NCBI GenBank assembly: GCA_046292445.1
Contig: JBKBQT010000018.1
Span: forward strand, 1 to 64,000
From: CALIZF01 sp046292445
GTDB taxonomy: Bacteria > Pseudomonadota > Alphaproteobacteria > Rhodobacterales > Rhodobacteraceae
Length of the DNA stretch: 64,000 bases
Reading direction: 5' to 3'
The notes beneath the pieces were generated by a model. That model was not told the origin of the DNA. It saw only the letters and a program-made list of their open reading frames with translations, and did not search any database. Each line of letters opens with the position of its first letter. Positions within the stretch are counted from its first letter, which is position 1. The translations under genes were made by a program, and so were the position numbers. Positions 16,687 to 25,406 of this stretch are shown here, one piece after another.

Positions 16687-17057
16687 CGACCGGCCTCCCG
16701 GTCAGAGACCACGGGCGCGTCGTCATCCTTGTCCGCGTCGGCTTCGTTAATGCGATCGTCGCCTGTCTCGAGGTATGCGCCGAGCGCCATCATGACGATC
16801 ACCGCCGCCATCCCGAAGGAGATCACGATCGCGGTCAGCACCAGCGCCTGCGGCAGCGGATCCGCATAGCCGGGCGCATCGGGCACGAGAACGGGCGGCA
16901 TATCCACCGTCAGGCGGCCCGAGACGAAGAGGAACACGTTGACCGCATAGGTCAGCATCGACAGGCCGAGGATCACCGGAAAAGCCCGGAACCGCAGCAC
17001 GAGATAGACGCCCGAGGCGGTCATGGCGCCGATGGCGGTAGCAAGCAGAAGCTCCAT
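16683..17057 (-). CDS. mrpC: Multisubunit Na+/H+ antiporter subunit MrpC
   Basis: A 124-residue NuoK-like subunit with three membrane spans: an N-terminal LLLATAIGAMTASGVYLVLR, a middle span with LGLSMLTYAVNVFLF, and a third with LPQALVLTAIVISFGMAAVIVMMAL. The acidic C-terminal tail (DDRINEADADKDDDA) is typical of Rhodobacterales MrpC. It starts three bases after the mrpA stop. Confidence 0.95.
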   Translation of the reverse strand: MELLLATAIGAMTASGVYLVLRFRAFPVILGLSMLTYAVNVFLFVSGRLTVDMPPVLVPDAPGYADPLPQALVLTAIVISFGMAAVIVMMALGAYLETGDDRINEADADKDDDAPVVSDREAGR

Positions 17058-17060
17058 CCC

Positions 17061-19949
17061 CTAGCGCCCCGTTCCGGTCGGCATGGCGGCGGTCGCCGGC
17101 ACGTCGCGCACCGGCTCGGCCGGCTTCGACGGGTCGATGTCCATGGCATCGCGGCTCACCGTCGCCCCGCCCCGGATCGACAGCCGCGAGAGTGACGACA
17201 GCGCAAGCATCACCGTGCCGACAACCACGAGGAACACGCCGAGATCGAACACCATCGCCGTCGCAAGCTCGAATTCCTCGAAGGGCGGGATGCGGAAATA
17301 GCCGAAGTTCGAGGTCAGGAACGGCCGGTCGGCCAGGAACGACCCGATCCCCCCCGCCGCCGCGATCAGCGCACCGGCCCCGATCACGGCGTGCCAGTCG
17401 GCGCGCTGGCGCGCCTCGGCCCAGGCGAGGCCGGACGCCATGTATTGCATCAGCACGGCAATCGCCACGACCAGCCCGGCGATGAACCCGCCCCCCGGCT
17501 CGTTATGCCCGCGCAGGAAGAGGTAGATGCCCACCATCAGCACGATCGGCAGCGCAAGCCGCGTCGCCACAACCAGCATCATCGGATGCCGGTCGCCCGC
17601 CTTGGCCTGATCCACCGGCCGGGCCAGAAGCCGCCGCCCCGCCGGCCCGCGCAAGAGCGATTCGGTCAGCGCATAGATCACCAGCGCCGCGACCGCGAGC
17701 ACGAGAACCTCGCCGAAGGTATCATAGCCGCGGAAGTCCACGAGGATGACGTTCACCACGTTCGTCCCGCCGCCGAGCGGCTTGGCATTGGCGAGGTGAT
17801 AGTCCGAGATGGTCGGAAAGGCAAAGTCGCGCAGCATGATCGCATAGGCAAGGCCCGCCACCGCCAGCCCCGCGACACCGGCGATGGCCCCGTCCCGCAG
17901 GCGGCGGGCGCCGGTGCTTTCGCGCGGGGTCTTCTTGGGCAGGAAATTGAGCGCGAGCAGCATCAGCACCACCGTCGCCACCTCGACCAGGATCTGCGTG
18001 AGCGCAAGATCGGGGGCCGAGAAATAAAGGAAATTCACCGACACCATCAGCCCGACCACCGCGATGATCACCAGCGCCAGCAGCCGCTCCCAGTGGAACA
18101 CGACGATCGCCGCGCAGGCCGCCACCAGCACGAACCAGCCCACCAGCGGCACCGGCTCGACCGGGGTGAGCGGGCGAAGGCCGGGGCTATGCCCGCCGAT
18201 CGAGAATGCCCAGACCCCCGCCGCGAGCACGCCGATCACGAAGATCGCAGCATAGCGGGTGAAGGACCCGTCGTGCAGCGCATCGGTCAGCCCGCGCGCG
18301 AGCCGGGCCAGCGGCTCGACGATACCATCGAAGATCGCCTTGGCCTCGGGCCGCGGCGCGGCATCCCAGGCCGCCGACAGCCGCCCGTGCAGGCCCAGCA
18401 GCACGAGGCCGCCACCGACCGCGAAGATCGACAGGAAGAGCGCCGGCACGAGGCCGTGCCAGTGATAGATGTTCACATAGGGCTCGCCGCCCGTGACCGC
18501 CCCTGCGACCACGCGCACCAGCCCGCCCGCCACGGTCATCGGCAGCAGGCCGATCAGCACCACAAGCCCCGCCAGCAGCGCCGGCGCCGCCCAGAGGCCA
18601 AAGCCGGGGTCGTGCGGCGCATGCGGATAGTCGTCGCGCACCGGGCCGAGGAAGACATGCGCGATCAGCCTGAACGAATAGGCCACCGAGAAGGTCGCGC
18701 CGAGCGTGGCCAGTGCCGGCAGGAGCCAGGGCGAGCCGAGCCAGACGGTTTCCGCCGCCTCCTCCAGCATCATCTCCTTGGACAGGAACCCGTTGAGCGG
18801 CGGGATGCCCGCCATCGACAGCGCGGCGATGGCCACGATGCCGAAGGTCACGGGCATGAGTCTGCGCAGCCCGCCGAGGCGCCGGATGTCGCGGGTATGC
18901 GCCTCGTGGTCCACGATCCCCGCAGCCATGAAAAGCGCCGCCTTGAACGTCGCATGGTTGATGATGTGGAACACCGCCGCGACCGCCGCGGCCTCGGTCC
19001 CGAAGCCGAGCAGCATGGTGATGAGGCCGAGATGGCTGACTGTCGAGAAGGCGAGCAGCGCCTTGAGATCGTTCTTGTAGAGCCCGATCACCGCGCCCAG
19101 AACCATGGTGACGAGGCCGGTCGTCGCGACGATCGCGAACCACTCCCCCGTCCCGGCCAGCACCGGCCAGAGCCGCGCCATCAGGAACAGCCCCGCCTTC
19201 ACCATCGTGGCCGAGTGCAGATAGGCCGATACCGGCGTCGGCGCGGCCATCGCATGCGGCAGCCAGAAATGGAACGGGAACTGCGCCGATTTGGTGAAGC
19301 ATCCCAGCAGGATCAGGATCAGCGCCGGCAGATACCATTCGGAGGCCTGGATCTCCGGCCCCATCGTCAGGATGACGCTCAGATCAAAGCTGCCGGCGAT
19401 GTTGCCGAGGATCAGCATTCCCGCGATCATCGCGAGGCCGCCCATGCCGGTGACCGTCAGCGCCATCCGCGCGCCCTGCCGCCCCTCGGGCAGATGCTTC
19501 CAGTAGCCGATGAGCAGGAAGGACGAAAGCGACGTAAGCTCCCAGAACACCAGCAGAAGCAGGATGTTGTCCGACAGCACGATCCCCACCATCGCGCCCT
19601 GGAAGAGCATCAGGTAGGTGTAGAACTGCCCCATCGGGTCCTGCTTGGCGAGGTAGAACCGCGCGTAGAGGATGATGAGCAGCCCGATCCCGAGGATCAG
19701 CCCTGCGAACAACAGGCCCAGCCCGTCGAGGAAGAATGTCGCGTTCAGCCCCAGTTGCGGCAGCCAGTCGAACCGCGCCGCGATCACCTCGCCGCGGAAC
19801 ACGGCCGGCGCGTGCAGCAGGAGGCCCACGAGGGCGAGGGCGGTGGCGCTGCCCGCCGCGATGGCGCAGGCGTTCCGCCCTGCCCGGATCATCAGGCCGG
19901 GCAGCAGCGCGCCGAGGAAGGGCAGGGCGGCAATCAGGGCAAGCGACAT
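17061..19949 (-). CDS. mrpA: Fused Na+/H+ antiporter subunit MrpA-MrpB
   Basis: A 962-residue protein fusing the NuoL-like MrpA subunit with MrpB, as in the alphaproteobacterial (group 2) Mrp/Pha systems. The first ~620 residues hold the proton-translocating domain (for example FWELTSLSSFLLIGYWKHL and the LHSATMVKAGLFLMARL block); the middle holds a MrpA C-terminal domain; the last ~200 contain the MrpB region (PIVLMVGIYLFLRGHNEPGGGFIAGLV). ATG 19949 starts MSLALIAALPFLGALLPGL; 26 more upstream codons are not family-like. It heads mrpABCDEFG, expected to expel Na+ and import H+ for pH and salt homeostasis. The 190-base spacer upstream shows no clear promoter. Confidence 0.96.
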   Translation of the reverse strand: MSLALIAALPFLGALLPGLMIRAGRNACAIAAGSATALALVGLLLHAPAVFRGEVIAARFDWLPQLGLNATFFLDGLGLLFAGLILGIGLLIILYARFYLAKQDPMGQFYTYLMLFQGAMVGIVLSDNILLLLVFWELTSLSSFLLIGYWKHLPEGRQGARMALTVTGMGGLAMIAGMLILGNIAGSFDLSVILTMGPEIQASEWYLPALILILLGCFTKSAQFPFHFWLPHAMAAPTPVSAYLHSATMVKAGLFLMARLWPVLAGTGEWFAIVATTGLVTMVLGAVIGLYKNDLKALLAFSTVSHLGLITMLLGFGTEAAAVAAVFHIINHATFKAALFMAAGIVDHEAHTRDIRRLGGLRRLMPVTFGIVAIAALSMAGIPPLNGFLSKEMMLEEAAETVWLGSPWLLPALATLGATFSVAYSFRLIAHVFLGPVRDDYPHAPHDPGFGLWAAPALLAGLVVLIGLLPMTVAGGLVRVVAGAVTGGEPYVNIYHWHGLVPALFLSIFAVGGGLVLLGLHGRLSAAWDAAPRPEAKAIFDGIVEPLARLARGLTDALHDGSFTRYAAIFVIGVLAAGVWAFSIGGHSPGLRPLTPVEPVPLVGWFVLVAACAAIVVFHWERLLALVIIAVVGLMVSVNFLYFSAPDLALTQILVEVATVVLMLLALNFLPKKTPRESTGARRLRDGAIAGVAGLAVAGLAYAIMLRDFAFPTISDYHLANAKPLGGGTNVVNVILVDFRGYDTFGEVLVLAVAALVIYALTESLLRGPAGRRLLARPVDQAKAGDRHPMMLVVATRLALPIVLMVGIYLFLRGHNEPGGGFIAGLVVAIAVLMQYMASGLAWAEARQRADWHAVIGAGALIAAAGGIGSFLADRPFLTSNFGYFRIPPFEEFELATAMVFDLGVFLVVVGTVMLALSSLSRLSIRGGATVSRDAMDIDPSKPAEPVRDVPATAAMPTGTGR

Positions 19950-20129
19950 CGGGGGGTTTGCTTCCGTTTCTCTTGTCGTGTCGTCCCGCGCCACGGCCGA
20001 CCCGCAAGGGCCATCCCCGATAAGCAAAAATCGTCCAGCGCGGCCTTTAGGTGTGGGACGGGGCGCGCGCTGTCAAGCAAAACCGCGTCTCACAGCGGCG
20101 TCAGCCCTTCGTGACCGCCACCCGATCAC

Positions 20130-20157
20130 CCCTGCGGCGTCATCCCTGCGGCGTCAT
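20130..20157. repeat. 14-bp perfect tandem duplication at the end of a DMT transporter gene
   Basis: CCCTGCGGCGTCAT occurs twice without a gap (20130-20143, 20144-20157). The second copy encodes the transporter's last residues (MTPQG, read on the minus strand) and the first holds the stop and sequence beyond it. It is a simple local duplication. Confidence 0.85.
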
Positions 20158-21057
20158 CGCCTTGCGCTGGCGCGCGCGTTCGAGGCCGAGTTGTCGCTCG
20201 CGCCAGATGATGATGATCCCGGCGGCGACGATGATCGCGGCGCCGAGCAGCATCGTCAGCGTCGGCACCTCGGCAAAGAGGAAGAACCCGAAGCCGAGCG
20301 CGAAGATCATCGACACATAGTCGAAAGGCGCGACAACCGATGCCGGCGCCTCGCGATAGCTCTGCGTGAGGAAGATCTGCCCGATCCCGCCGAGCAGCCC
20401 GAGCAGCACCATCACCCCCGCCTCGCCCGGCGTCGGCCAGACCCAGCCGAACGGCAGCGTGACCAGCGACAGGAGGGTGGCCGTGAGCGAGAACCAGAAC
20501 ACGATCGCCGATGTCGTCTCGACCTGCACGAGCTTGCGCACGAAGACCTGCGCCAGCGCGGCAAAGACCGCGCCGCTGAGCACCACCATCGCCCCGAACG
20601 CCTCGCGGTCGGTCACGTCGGCACCGATGCTGAGGCGCGGCGACAGCACGATCAGCACGCCGACGAGGCCGAGCGCGACCGCCGTCATGCGGAACGCCCG
20701 CACCTGCTCGCCGAGGAACATCGCGGCGAAGATGACCGTGAGCAGCGGCGCGGCATAACCGATCGCCGTCACCTCGGGCAGCGGCAGAAGGCCGAGGCCG
20801 GCAAAGCCAAGGCCCATCGCGCTGACCCCCACCAGCCCGCGCCACAGATGCCCCAGCGGGTTCTCCGTCCGCAATCCGGCGCGCAGGTCGCCCTGCACCA
20901 TGAGCCAGACCACGATCACCGGCAGCGCGAAGAGCGAGCGGAAGAACACCTGCTGCCCCGGCGGGAAGGTGCCCGATGTCGCCTTCACCAGCACCGCCAG
21001 CACGGTGAAGACGAGGACCGAGGCGATCTTGTAGAGGATGCCGCGCAGCGGGCGCAT
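20140..21057 (-). CDS. DMT-superfamily transporter (EamA family)
   Basis: A 305-residue protein with ten hydrophobic spans formed by two EamA repeats: the first ends with LGLLPLPEVTAIGYAAPLLTVIFAAMFLGE and the second with YREAPASVVAPFDYVSMIFALGFGFFLFAE, the paired signature of these drug/metabolite exporters. The substrate cannot be told from sequence; relatives move amino acids, nucleobases or S-adenosylmethionine. It stands alone downstream of deoD on the same strand, 116 bases apart. Its last five codons lie in a 14-bp tandem duplication. Confidence 0.88.
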   Translation of the reverse strand: MRPLRGILYKIASVLVFTVLAVLVKATSGTFPPGQQVFFRSLFALPVIVVWLMVQGDLRAGLRTENPLGHLWRGLVGVSAMGLGFAGLGLLPLPEVTAIGYAAPLLTVIFAAMFLGEQVRAFRMTAVALGLVGVLIVLSPRLSIGADVTDREAFGAMVVLSGAVFAALAQVFVRKLVQVETTSAIVFWFSLTATLLSLVTLPFGWVWPTPGEAGVMVLLGLLGGIGQIFLTQSYREAPASVVAPFDYVSMIFALGFGFFLFAEVPTLTMLLGAAIIVAAGIIIIWRERQLGLERARQRKAMTPQG

Positions 21058-21173
21058 GATGTCACTCGGCCAGTGGACGGGGCGTCATCGCGCCGCGCCG
21101 ATAAGGGTTGCAAGGCCCGGCCAGCGCGCGCTCCCGGCGCGTCCGGGCTGCCGGTCGGCACTGTGCTGGCGCG

Positions 21174-21878
21174 TCAGGCAAAGGCGGCCTCGAGCGCGAG
21201 TTCGACCATCGCGCCGAACCCCGTCTCGCGCTCGGCACTCGTCATCGCCTCATGCGTCACCAGATGGTCGGACATGGTCAGCACCGCGAGCGCACGGACG
21301 CCGAACCGGGCGGCGAGGGTGTAGAGCTCGGCCGTCTCCATCTCGACGCAGAGCACGCCGTGACGGGTGAGCTGATCCCACAGGTCGGGCCGTTCGTCGT
21401 AGAACACATCCGACGAATAGACCCCGCCGACATGCACCGGCACGCCCCGCCGCTGCGCCGCCGCATGGGCCGCCGCCAGCAGGCCGAAATCGGCGCAGGG
21501 GGCAAAGTTCATCTCGCGCCATGTGCCCCGCTGCGGCGAGGTCAGCGTGCTTGCCGTCATCGCCAGCACGATCTCGCGCAACTTGACATGCGTCTGGAAC
21601 GATCCGGCCGACCCGATGCGGATCACCGTTTTCGCGCCATAGTCGCGGATGAGCTCGGTGGCATAGATCGACATCGACGGCATGCCCATGCCCGAGCCGT
21701 GGATCGTCACCGGGCGCCCGTTCCAGGTGCCGGTATAGCCGAGCATCCCGCGCACCTCGTTGACCAGCCGCGCATCGGTCAGGAACCGTTCGGCCGCCCA
21801 GCGCGCGCGGTAGGGATCGCCGGGCATCAGGACGGTTTCGGCGATCTCGCCGGGACCGGCGCCGATATGGATGGTCAT
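21174..21878 (-). CDS. deoD: Purine-nucleoside phosphorylase, DeoD type
   Basis: A 234-residue hexameric-type purine nucleoside phosphorylase, cleaving purine (deoxy)ribonucleosides with phosphate for salvage. Hallmarks are the N-terminal MTIHIGAGPGEIAETVLMPGDP with the first phosphate contact, GSGMGMPSMSIYATEL, the nucleoside-binding VEMETAELYTL and the base-contact Asp in TMSDHL. ATG 21878 has AAGGAG ahead; 29 further upstream in-frame codons are rejected because the known N-terminus starts here. It appears monocistronic. Confidence 0.95.
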   Translation of the reverse strand: MTIHIGAGPGEIAETVLMPGDPYRARWAAERFLTDARLVNEVRGMLGYTGTWNGRPVTIHGSGMGMPSMSIYATELIRDYGAKTVIRIGSAGSFQTHVKLREIVLAMTASTLTSPQRGTWREMNFAPCADFGLLAAAHAAAQRRGVPVHVGGVYSSDVFYDERPDLWDQLTRHGVLCVEMETAELYTLAARFGVRALAVLTMSDHLVTHEAMTSAERETGFGAMVELALEAAFA

Positions 21879-22029
21879 CCGCTGCTCCTTCTGCTGGGCC
21901 GGTGTCCAGCCTAGGCCGGTGCGGCGGCGGGGAAAAGGGCGGTTCTGCCGTGGCAGGCCCGTCATCCTTGCGTCACGCGGCTTGCCGCGCCGGCTTGATT
22001 TGCGCCGGCGCCCATCCCATCATCGCGGC

Positions 22030-22377
22030 ATGACGGTGCAGGATCCGACCCCCTTTCCCCTTGGGCAGCGTCTTGCCGATGCGGTCGCGTTCGACCGCCG
22101 CGAGTTGTCGGTGATCCTGTCGCTTTACGGGCGCATGGTGGCGGCGGGAGAGTGGCGCGACTACGGAATATCGCACCTGCGCGAGGCCGCGGTGTTCGCG
22201 GTGTTCCGACGGACAGCCGAAAGCCCGCTCTACCGGATCGAGAAGCGCCCGCGGCTGCGCGCGCGGCAGGGGATGTATGCGGTCATCGGGACGGACGGGC
22301 AGGTGCTGCGGCGCGGCCATGACCTTGGCGTGGTGCTGCGCGTTCTCGAGCGCAGGCTGATCCGCGCGGTGGATTGA
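22030..22377 (+). CDS. DUF2794 family protein
   Basis: A 115-residue protein of the alphaproteobacterial DUF2794 family, recognised from FDRRELSVILSLYGRMVAAGEWRDY and the following FRRTAESPLYRIEKRP and RRGHDLGVVLRVLERRL. Function unknown; the protein is small, soluble and basic. ATG 22030 matches the usual start; the frame is open 53 codons further upstream but that part is low-quality coding sequence overlapping the deoD promoter region. It is divergent from deoD. A short dispersed repeat follows 38 bases after its stop. Confidence 0.88.
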   Translation: MTVQDPTPFPLGQRLADAVAFDRRELSVILSLYGRMVAAGEWRDYGISHLREAAVFAVFRRTAESPLYRIEKRPRLRARQGMYAVIGTDGQVLRRGHDLGVVLRVLERRLIRAVD

Positions 22378-22415
22378 GCGCGCCCCGCCCCCGCCCCTGC
22401 GCGGGCCGGCAGCTG

Positions 22416-22460
22416 CGGGAGCCTCCGGCGGGGATATTTGGGCCAGCCTGAAGCCGGGGG
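22416..22460 (+). repeat. Rhodobacterales-type dispersed 3' element, copy 1
   Basis: The stretch contains GGAGCCTCCGGCGGGGATAT followed by TTGGG and TGAAGCCGGGG. A second, diverged copy lies at 32411-32446; both sit on the plus strand a short way after a plus-strand gene. The GCCTCCGGC part can form a small hairpin. I recall similar sequences between genes in related genomes, but could not check. Confidence 0.55.
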
Positions 22461-22470
22461 TGCGTTGCGG

Positions 22471-23319
22471 TCACGGGCCGGGCAGCGCAGGGAGGCCCTC
22501 GGGGCGGCGGCGGGCGGTGACGGGGCCGCCGCCGGCCGCGGCGATGCGGGCGATGGCGGCGGCGAGGGGTTCGGTGCGGGTGGTCATGCCATGGGCGGTT
22601 GCGTGCAGGATCGTGTCCGGGGCGCAGACGAGGGCGACATGCCCGGTCCAGAAGATCAGATCGCCCGGTGCGGCCGCTTCGGCCGCGTCGAGGGGGCGGC
22701 CGATGCCGGCCTGCAGGTCGCTGTCGGCGGGCATGGCGCGGCCGGCGGCGTGGAACGCGGCCTGCACGAGGCCCGAGCAATCGAGCCCGGCGCGGGAATT
22801 GCCGCCCCAGAGATAGGGCGTTCCGAGGAAGAGGGTGGCGGCCGCGACCGGCCCCTCGAGCCGGTCGCCCCAGGCGCGCAGGTGGGCGGCGGGCAGGAAG
22901 CCGGCGGGCGTTTCGGCCCAGACGTCGCCCATCGCGGTGACCGCCACCCGGGCGCCATGGGGGAGCGCGGCGATCGGCGGGGCCTGCACGCGCGGCTCGG
23001 GGTAGAGATGGCTCGCCGGGGCGGCGATCCAGTGGGTCGGGGCCGTGTCGGGGCCGAGCGCCTCGGCCGGAACCCAGCCGCAATAGCCGTCCTTGCCGGC
23101 CTGAAGGAAGGCAAAGCCGCGATCGGTGTCGAGCACGAGAACCGGATCGCCGAGGAGAAGCTGGCGCGCGCGCGGGCCGCCCCGGGTCAGGGCGAGGTCG
23201 GCGAGCGGGGCGGTGATGCGCGCGGGCGTGCCGGCGACATAGGTCTCGGCGGCGATGCGGCCGCGCAGGGCGGCGAGCGCGACGCGGCCGTTGGCGGGGG
23301 TCAGGCGGCGGTCGGTCAT
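22471..23319 (-). CDS. NlpC/P60 family endopeptidase with SH3-like domains
   Basis: A 282-residue predicted cell-wall peptidase. The C-terminal third is an NlpC/P60 domain: catalytic Cys in GLDCSGLVQAAFHAAG, His in GHVALV, and a third polar residue in ILHATAHG. The N-terminal two-thirds carry SH3-like motifs (LLLGDPVLVLDTDRGFAFLQAGKDGYCGWVPAEAL), as in bacterial dipeptidyl-peptidase VI-like proteins that release L-Ala-D-Glu fragments for recycling. No signal peptide is visible, fitting a cytosolic recycling enzyme. The ATG giving MTDRRLTPANGR is chosen; longer in-frame sequence lies in the upstream peptidase gene, 16 bases away. Confidence 0.88.
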   Translation of the reverse strand: MTDRRLTPANGRVALAALRGRIAAETYVAGTPARITAPLADLALTRGGPRARQLLLGDPVLVLDTDRGFAFLQAGKDGYCGWVPAEALGPDTAPTHWIAAPASHLYPEPRVQAPPIAALPHGARVAVTAMGDVWAETPAGFLPAAHLRAWGDRLEGPVAAATLFLGTPYLWGGNSRAGLDCSGLVQAAFHAAGRAMPADSDLQAGIGRPLDAAEAAAPGDLIFWTGHVALVCAPDTILHATAHGMTTRTEPLAAAIARIAAAGGGPVTARRRPEGLPALPGP

Positions 23320-23335
23320 GGCGCGCTGCGATGGA

Positions 23336-24724
23336 TCAGGCGAGCAGCCGGGGCAGCGCGGCGAAGAGGGCGCGCGCGCCCTGCCCCACGCCGCCCTTGG
23401 GCTGGCCCGGTGCGTCGGCCGGCTGGTGGGCGTAGATGTCGAAATGCACATAGCGCGCCGCGCCGGCGAAGCGGCGCAGGAAGAGCGCGGCGGTGATCGA
23501 CCCGGCCATGCCGCCCGAGGGGGCGTTGTCGAGATCGGCAATGCCGGGTTCGATGTCGGCCTCGTAGGGGGCGTGCAGCGGCATGCGCCAGACCGGATCG
23601 CGCACCGCGGCCGCCGCGTCGGCGAGGGTCGCGGCGAGGGGATCGTCGTCCGTGTAGAACGGTGCGATGTCCGGGCCGAGCGCGACGCGCGCCGCGCCGG
23701 TGAGCGTCGCCATCGACACGAGGAGGTCGCAAGGCGCCTCGGCGGCGAGGGCGAGGGCGTCGGCCAGCACCAGCCGCCCCTCGGCATCGGTGTTGTTCAC
23801 CTCGACCGTGAGGCCGTTGCGCGCGGTCAGGATATCCTTCGGCCGGAAGGCGTTGCCGGCCACCGCATTGTCCACAGCGGGGATCAGCACCCGAAGGCGC
23901 AGCGGCGCCTGCGTCTGCATGAGCATCTGCGCAAGGCCCATCACCGTCGCCGCGCCGCCCATGTCCTTCTTCATCAGCAGCATGGAGGCCGAGGGTTTCA
24001 GGTCGAGCCCGCCGGTGTCGAAGCAGACCCCCTTGCCGACCAGCGTCACCTGCGGGCCGGTCTCGCCCCAGTCGAGCGCGAGCAGGCGCGGGGCGCGCGG
24101 GCTGGCGCGGCCGACGGCGTGGATCAGCGGCAGGTTGGCGGCGAGAAGGGCATCGCCCGTCGTGGCGGTGACCCGCGCACCGAACCGCGCGGCGAGGGCG
24201 CGCAGGGCGCCCTCGAGCTCGGCCGGGCCCATGTCTGCGGCGGGGGTGTTGATGAGGTCCCGGGTAAGGAACTCGCCGGCCGCGATGGCGGCGATGCGTG
24301 GGGCATCGACGCCGGCGGGCGGGTGCAGCCGGGCGGCGGGGACGGGTGCGGCGCGGTAGCGGGTGAAACGGTATTGCGCCAGCAGCGCGGCCAGCGCCGC
24401 CTCGGCCGCGTCATCGGGGCCGAGGTCGGCCGCGAGGGTCCAGGCGCCGGCCGGAAGGCGCGCCATCGCCGCGGCGAGGGCGAGGCGCCGGCGCCGGCGC
24501 GCCGCCGCATCGCCAAGACCGAACGCAGCCCCCGCGACTGCCCCGCCCGGCCCCGGCAGCAGCGCAAGATCGCCCGCCGCGCCGGTCCAGCCGGTTTCGG
24601 CCAGCCAGGCGGCCTGTTCGGGCGGGAGCGTTGCCGCGAAAGCCGCCGCCGTTTCGGCCGGCACGAGATGCAGCGGGCGGCCGGGTGTGGCGGGATCGGC
24701 GAAGGTCGGGCAGGCGGACAGCAT
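23336..24724 (-). CDS. M17 leucyl aminopeptidase family protein
   Basis: A 462-residue cytosolic metallo-aminopeptidase. The C-terminal catalytic domain has the metal-binding VGKGVCFDTGGLDLKPS, KKDMGGAA, the NTDAEGRL signature, and a final GGMAGSITAALFLRRF block; the N-terminal ~160 residues are poorly conserved. ATG 24724 starts MLSACPTFADP. It lies 16 bases before the NlpC/P60 gene, and the two together would degrade murein peptides: the NlpC enzyme releases dipeptides and this enzyme removes N-terminal residues. That joint role is inference from synteny. Confidence 0.92.
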   Translation of the reverse strand: MLSACPTFADPATPGRPLHLVPAETAAAFAATLPPEQAAWLAETGWTGAAGDLALLPGPGGAVAGAAFGLGDAAARRRRRLALAAAMARLPAGAWTLAADLGPDDAAEAALAALLAQYRFTRYRAAPVPAARLHPPAGVDAPRIAAIAAGEFLTRDLINTPAADMGPAELEGALRALAARFGARVTATTGDALLAANLPLIHAVGRASPRAPRLLALDWGETGPQVTLVGKGVCFDTGGLDLKPSASMLLMKKDMGGAATVMGLAQMLMQTQAPLRLRVLIPAVDNAVAGNAFRPKDILTARNGLTVEVNNTDAEGRLVLADALALAAEAPCDLLVSMATLTGAARVALGPDIAPFYTDDDPLAATLADAAAAVRDPVWRMPLHAPYEADIEPGIADLDNAPSGGMAGSITAALFLRRFAGAARYVHFDIYAHQPADAPGQPKGGVGQGARALFAALPRLLA

Positions 24725-24895
24725 GTCGGGGTTCCGGTTACTGGGCGGAGCGCAGCCTAATCCTTGCCGGCATGGCCGCAAGCCCCCGCCAGCCGGGCCG
24801 GTGGCCGTGCATGCGGAACAGAGCGATTGACCGACCGCCCGGCGGCGCGCCCGACCCGGACGCCGGGCCGGCGGGGGGGCCGGGCAGCGCGACCC

Positions 24896-25267
24896 TCAGC
24901 CCGGGGTTTCCCACCCGCCCGCCAGCGCCTGCTCGCTGCTGCGCAGCAGGCGCGCCCAGGTTGCCGCGAGCGCCGTTGCATCGCCGCGTTCGAGGCAGAC
25001 GGCGACATCGCCGGCGACCGTGCCGACAGTCGTCAGCCCCAGATGGTCCGCGATCCGCCGGATCCGCCTGAGGTTGCGGGCGAATTCGTCAAGGTCGCGC
25101 GCGCCGTATTGCACTGCAAGCTCGCGCCGCACCCCCGCCATCTCGCCCATCGCCCGGTCGAGCAGCGCCCGCACCTCAGCCCCGCCCAGTTCGGCGTAAA
25201 GCGCGCCGATGCGCGACGGATCCAGCCAGACCCGTTCGCGCGGACAGAGCTGCATGACCTGCGCCAT
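24896..25267 (-). CDS. Small helical protein, HPt-like, function unknown
   Basis: A 123-residue, all-helical looking protein starting MAQVMQLCPRERVWLDPSRIGALYAELGG with GGAGGGT upstream. The body (EFARNLRRIRRIADHLGLTTVGTVAGDVAVCLERGD) has the spacing of a histidine-phosphotransfer four-helix bundle, but the usual phospho-His motif is not convincing; the only nearby His follows IAD rather than the standard pattern. It is divergent from the carbonic anhydrase gene, 139 bases away. It might act in signalling or be a structural relic of an HPt domain. Confidence 0.65.
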   Translation of the reverse strand: MAQVMQLCPRERVWLDPSRIGALYAELGGAEVRALLDRAMGEMAGVRRELAVQYGARDLDEFARNLRRIRRIADHLGLTTVGTVAGDVAVCLERGDATALAATWARLLRSSEQALAGGWETPG

Positions 25268-25406
25268 GCCACCCTCCACTATCCCGTTCACCCGGGTCCG
25301 AGAGTTGCGCGGCAGGCTGAAGATTTGGTTTCGGGCGGGGCGCAAAACCGCTCGAATTTTCCCTGTCCGGTCGCTAAGCCGATGCGGCCCGGCCGAGGAA
25401 TGCCCC

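Noticed and set aside
17391..20114. A 907-codon open frame on the plus strand
   Set aside because: It lies antisense to mrpA, is very rich in Arg, His, Gln and Asp, and has no recognisable domain. It is a shadow of GC-rich coding sequence.
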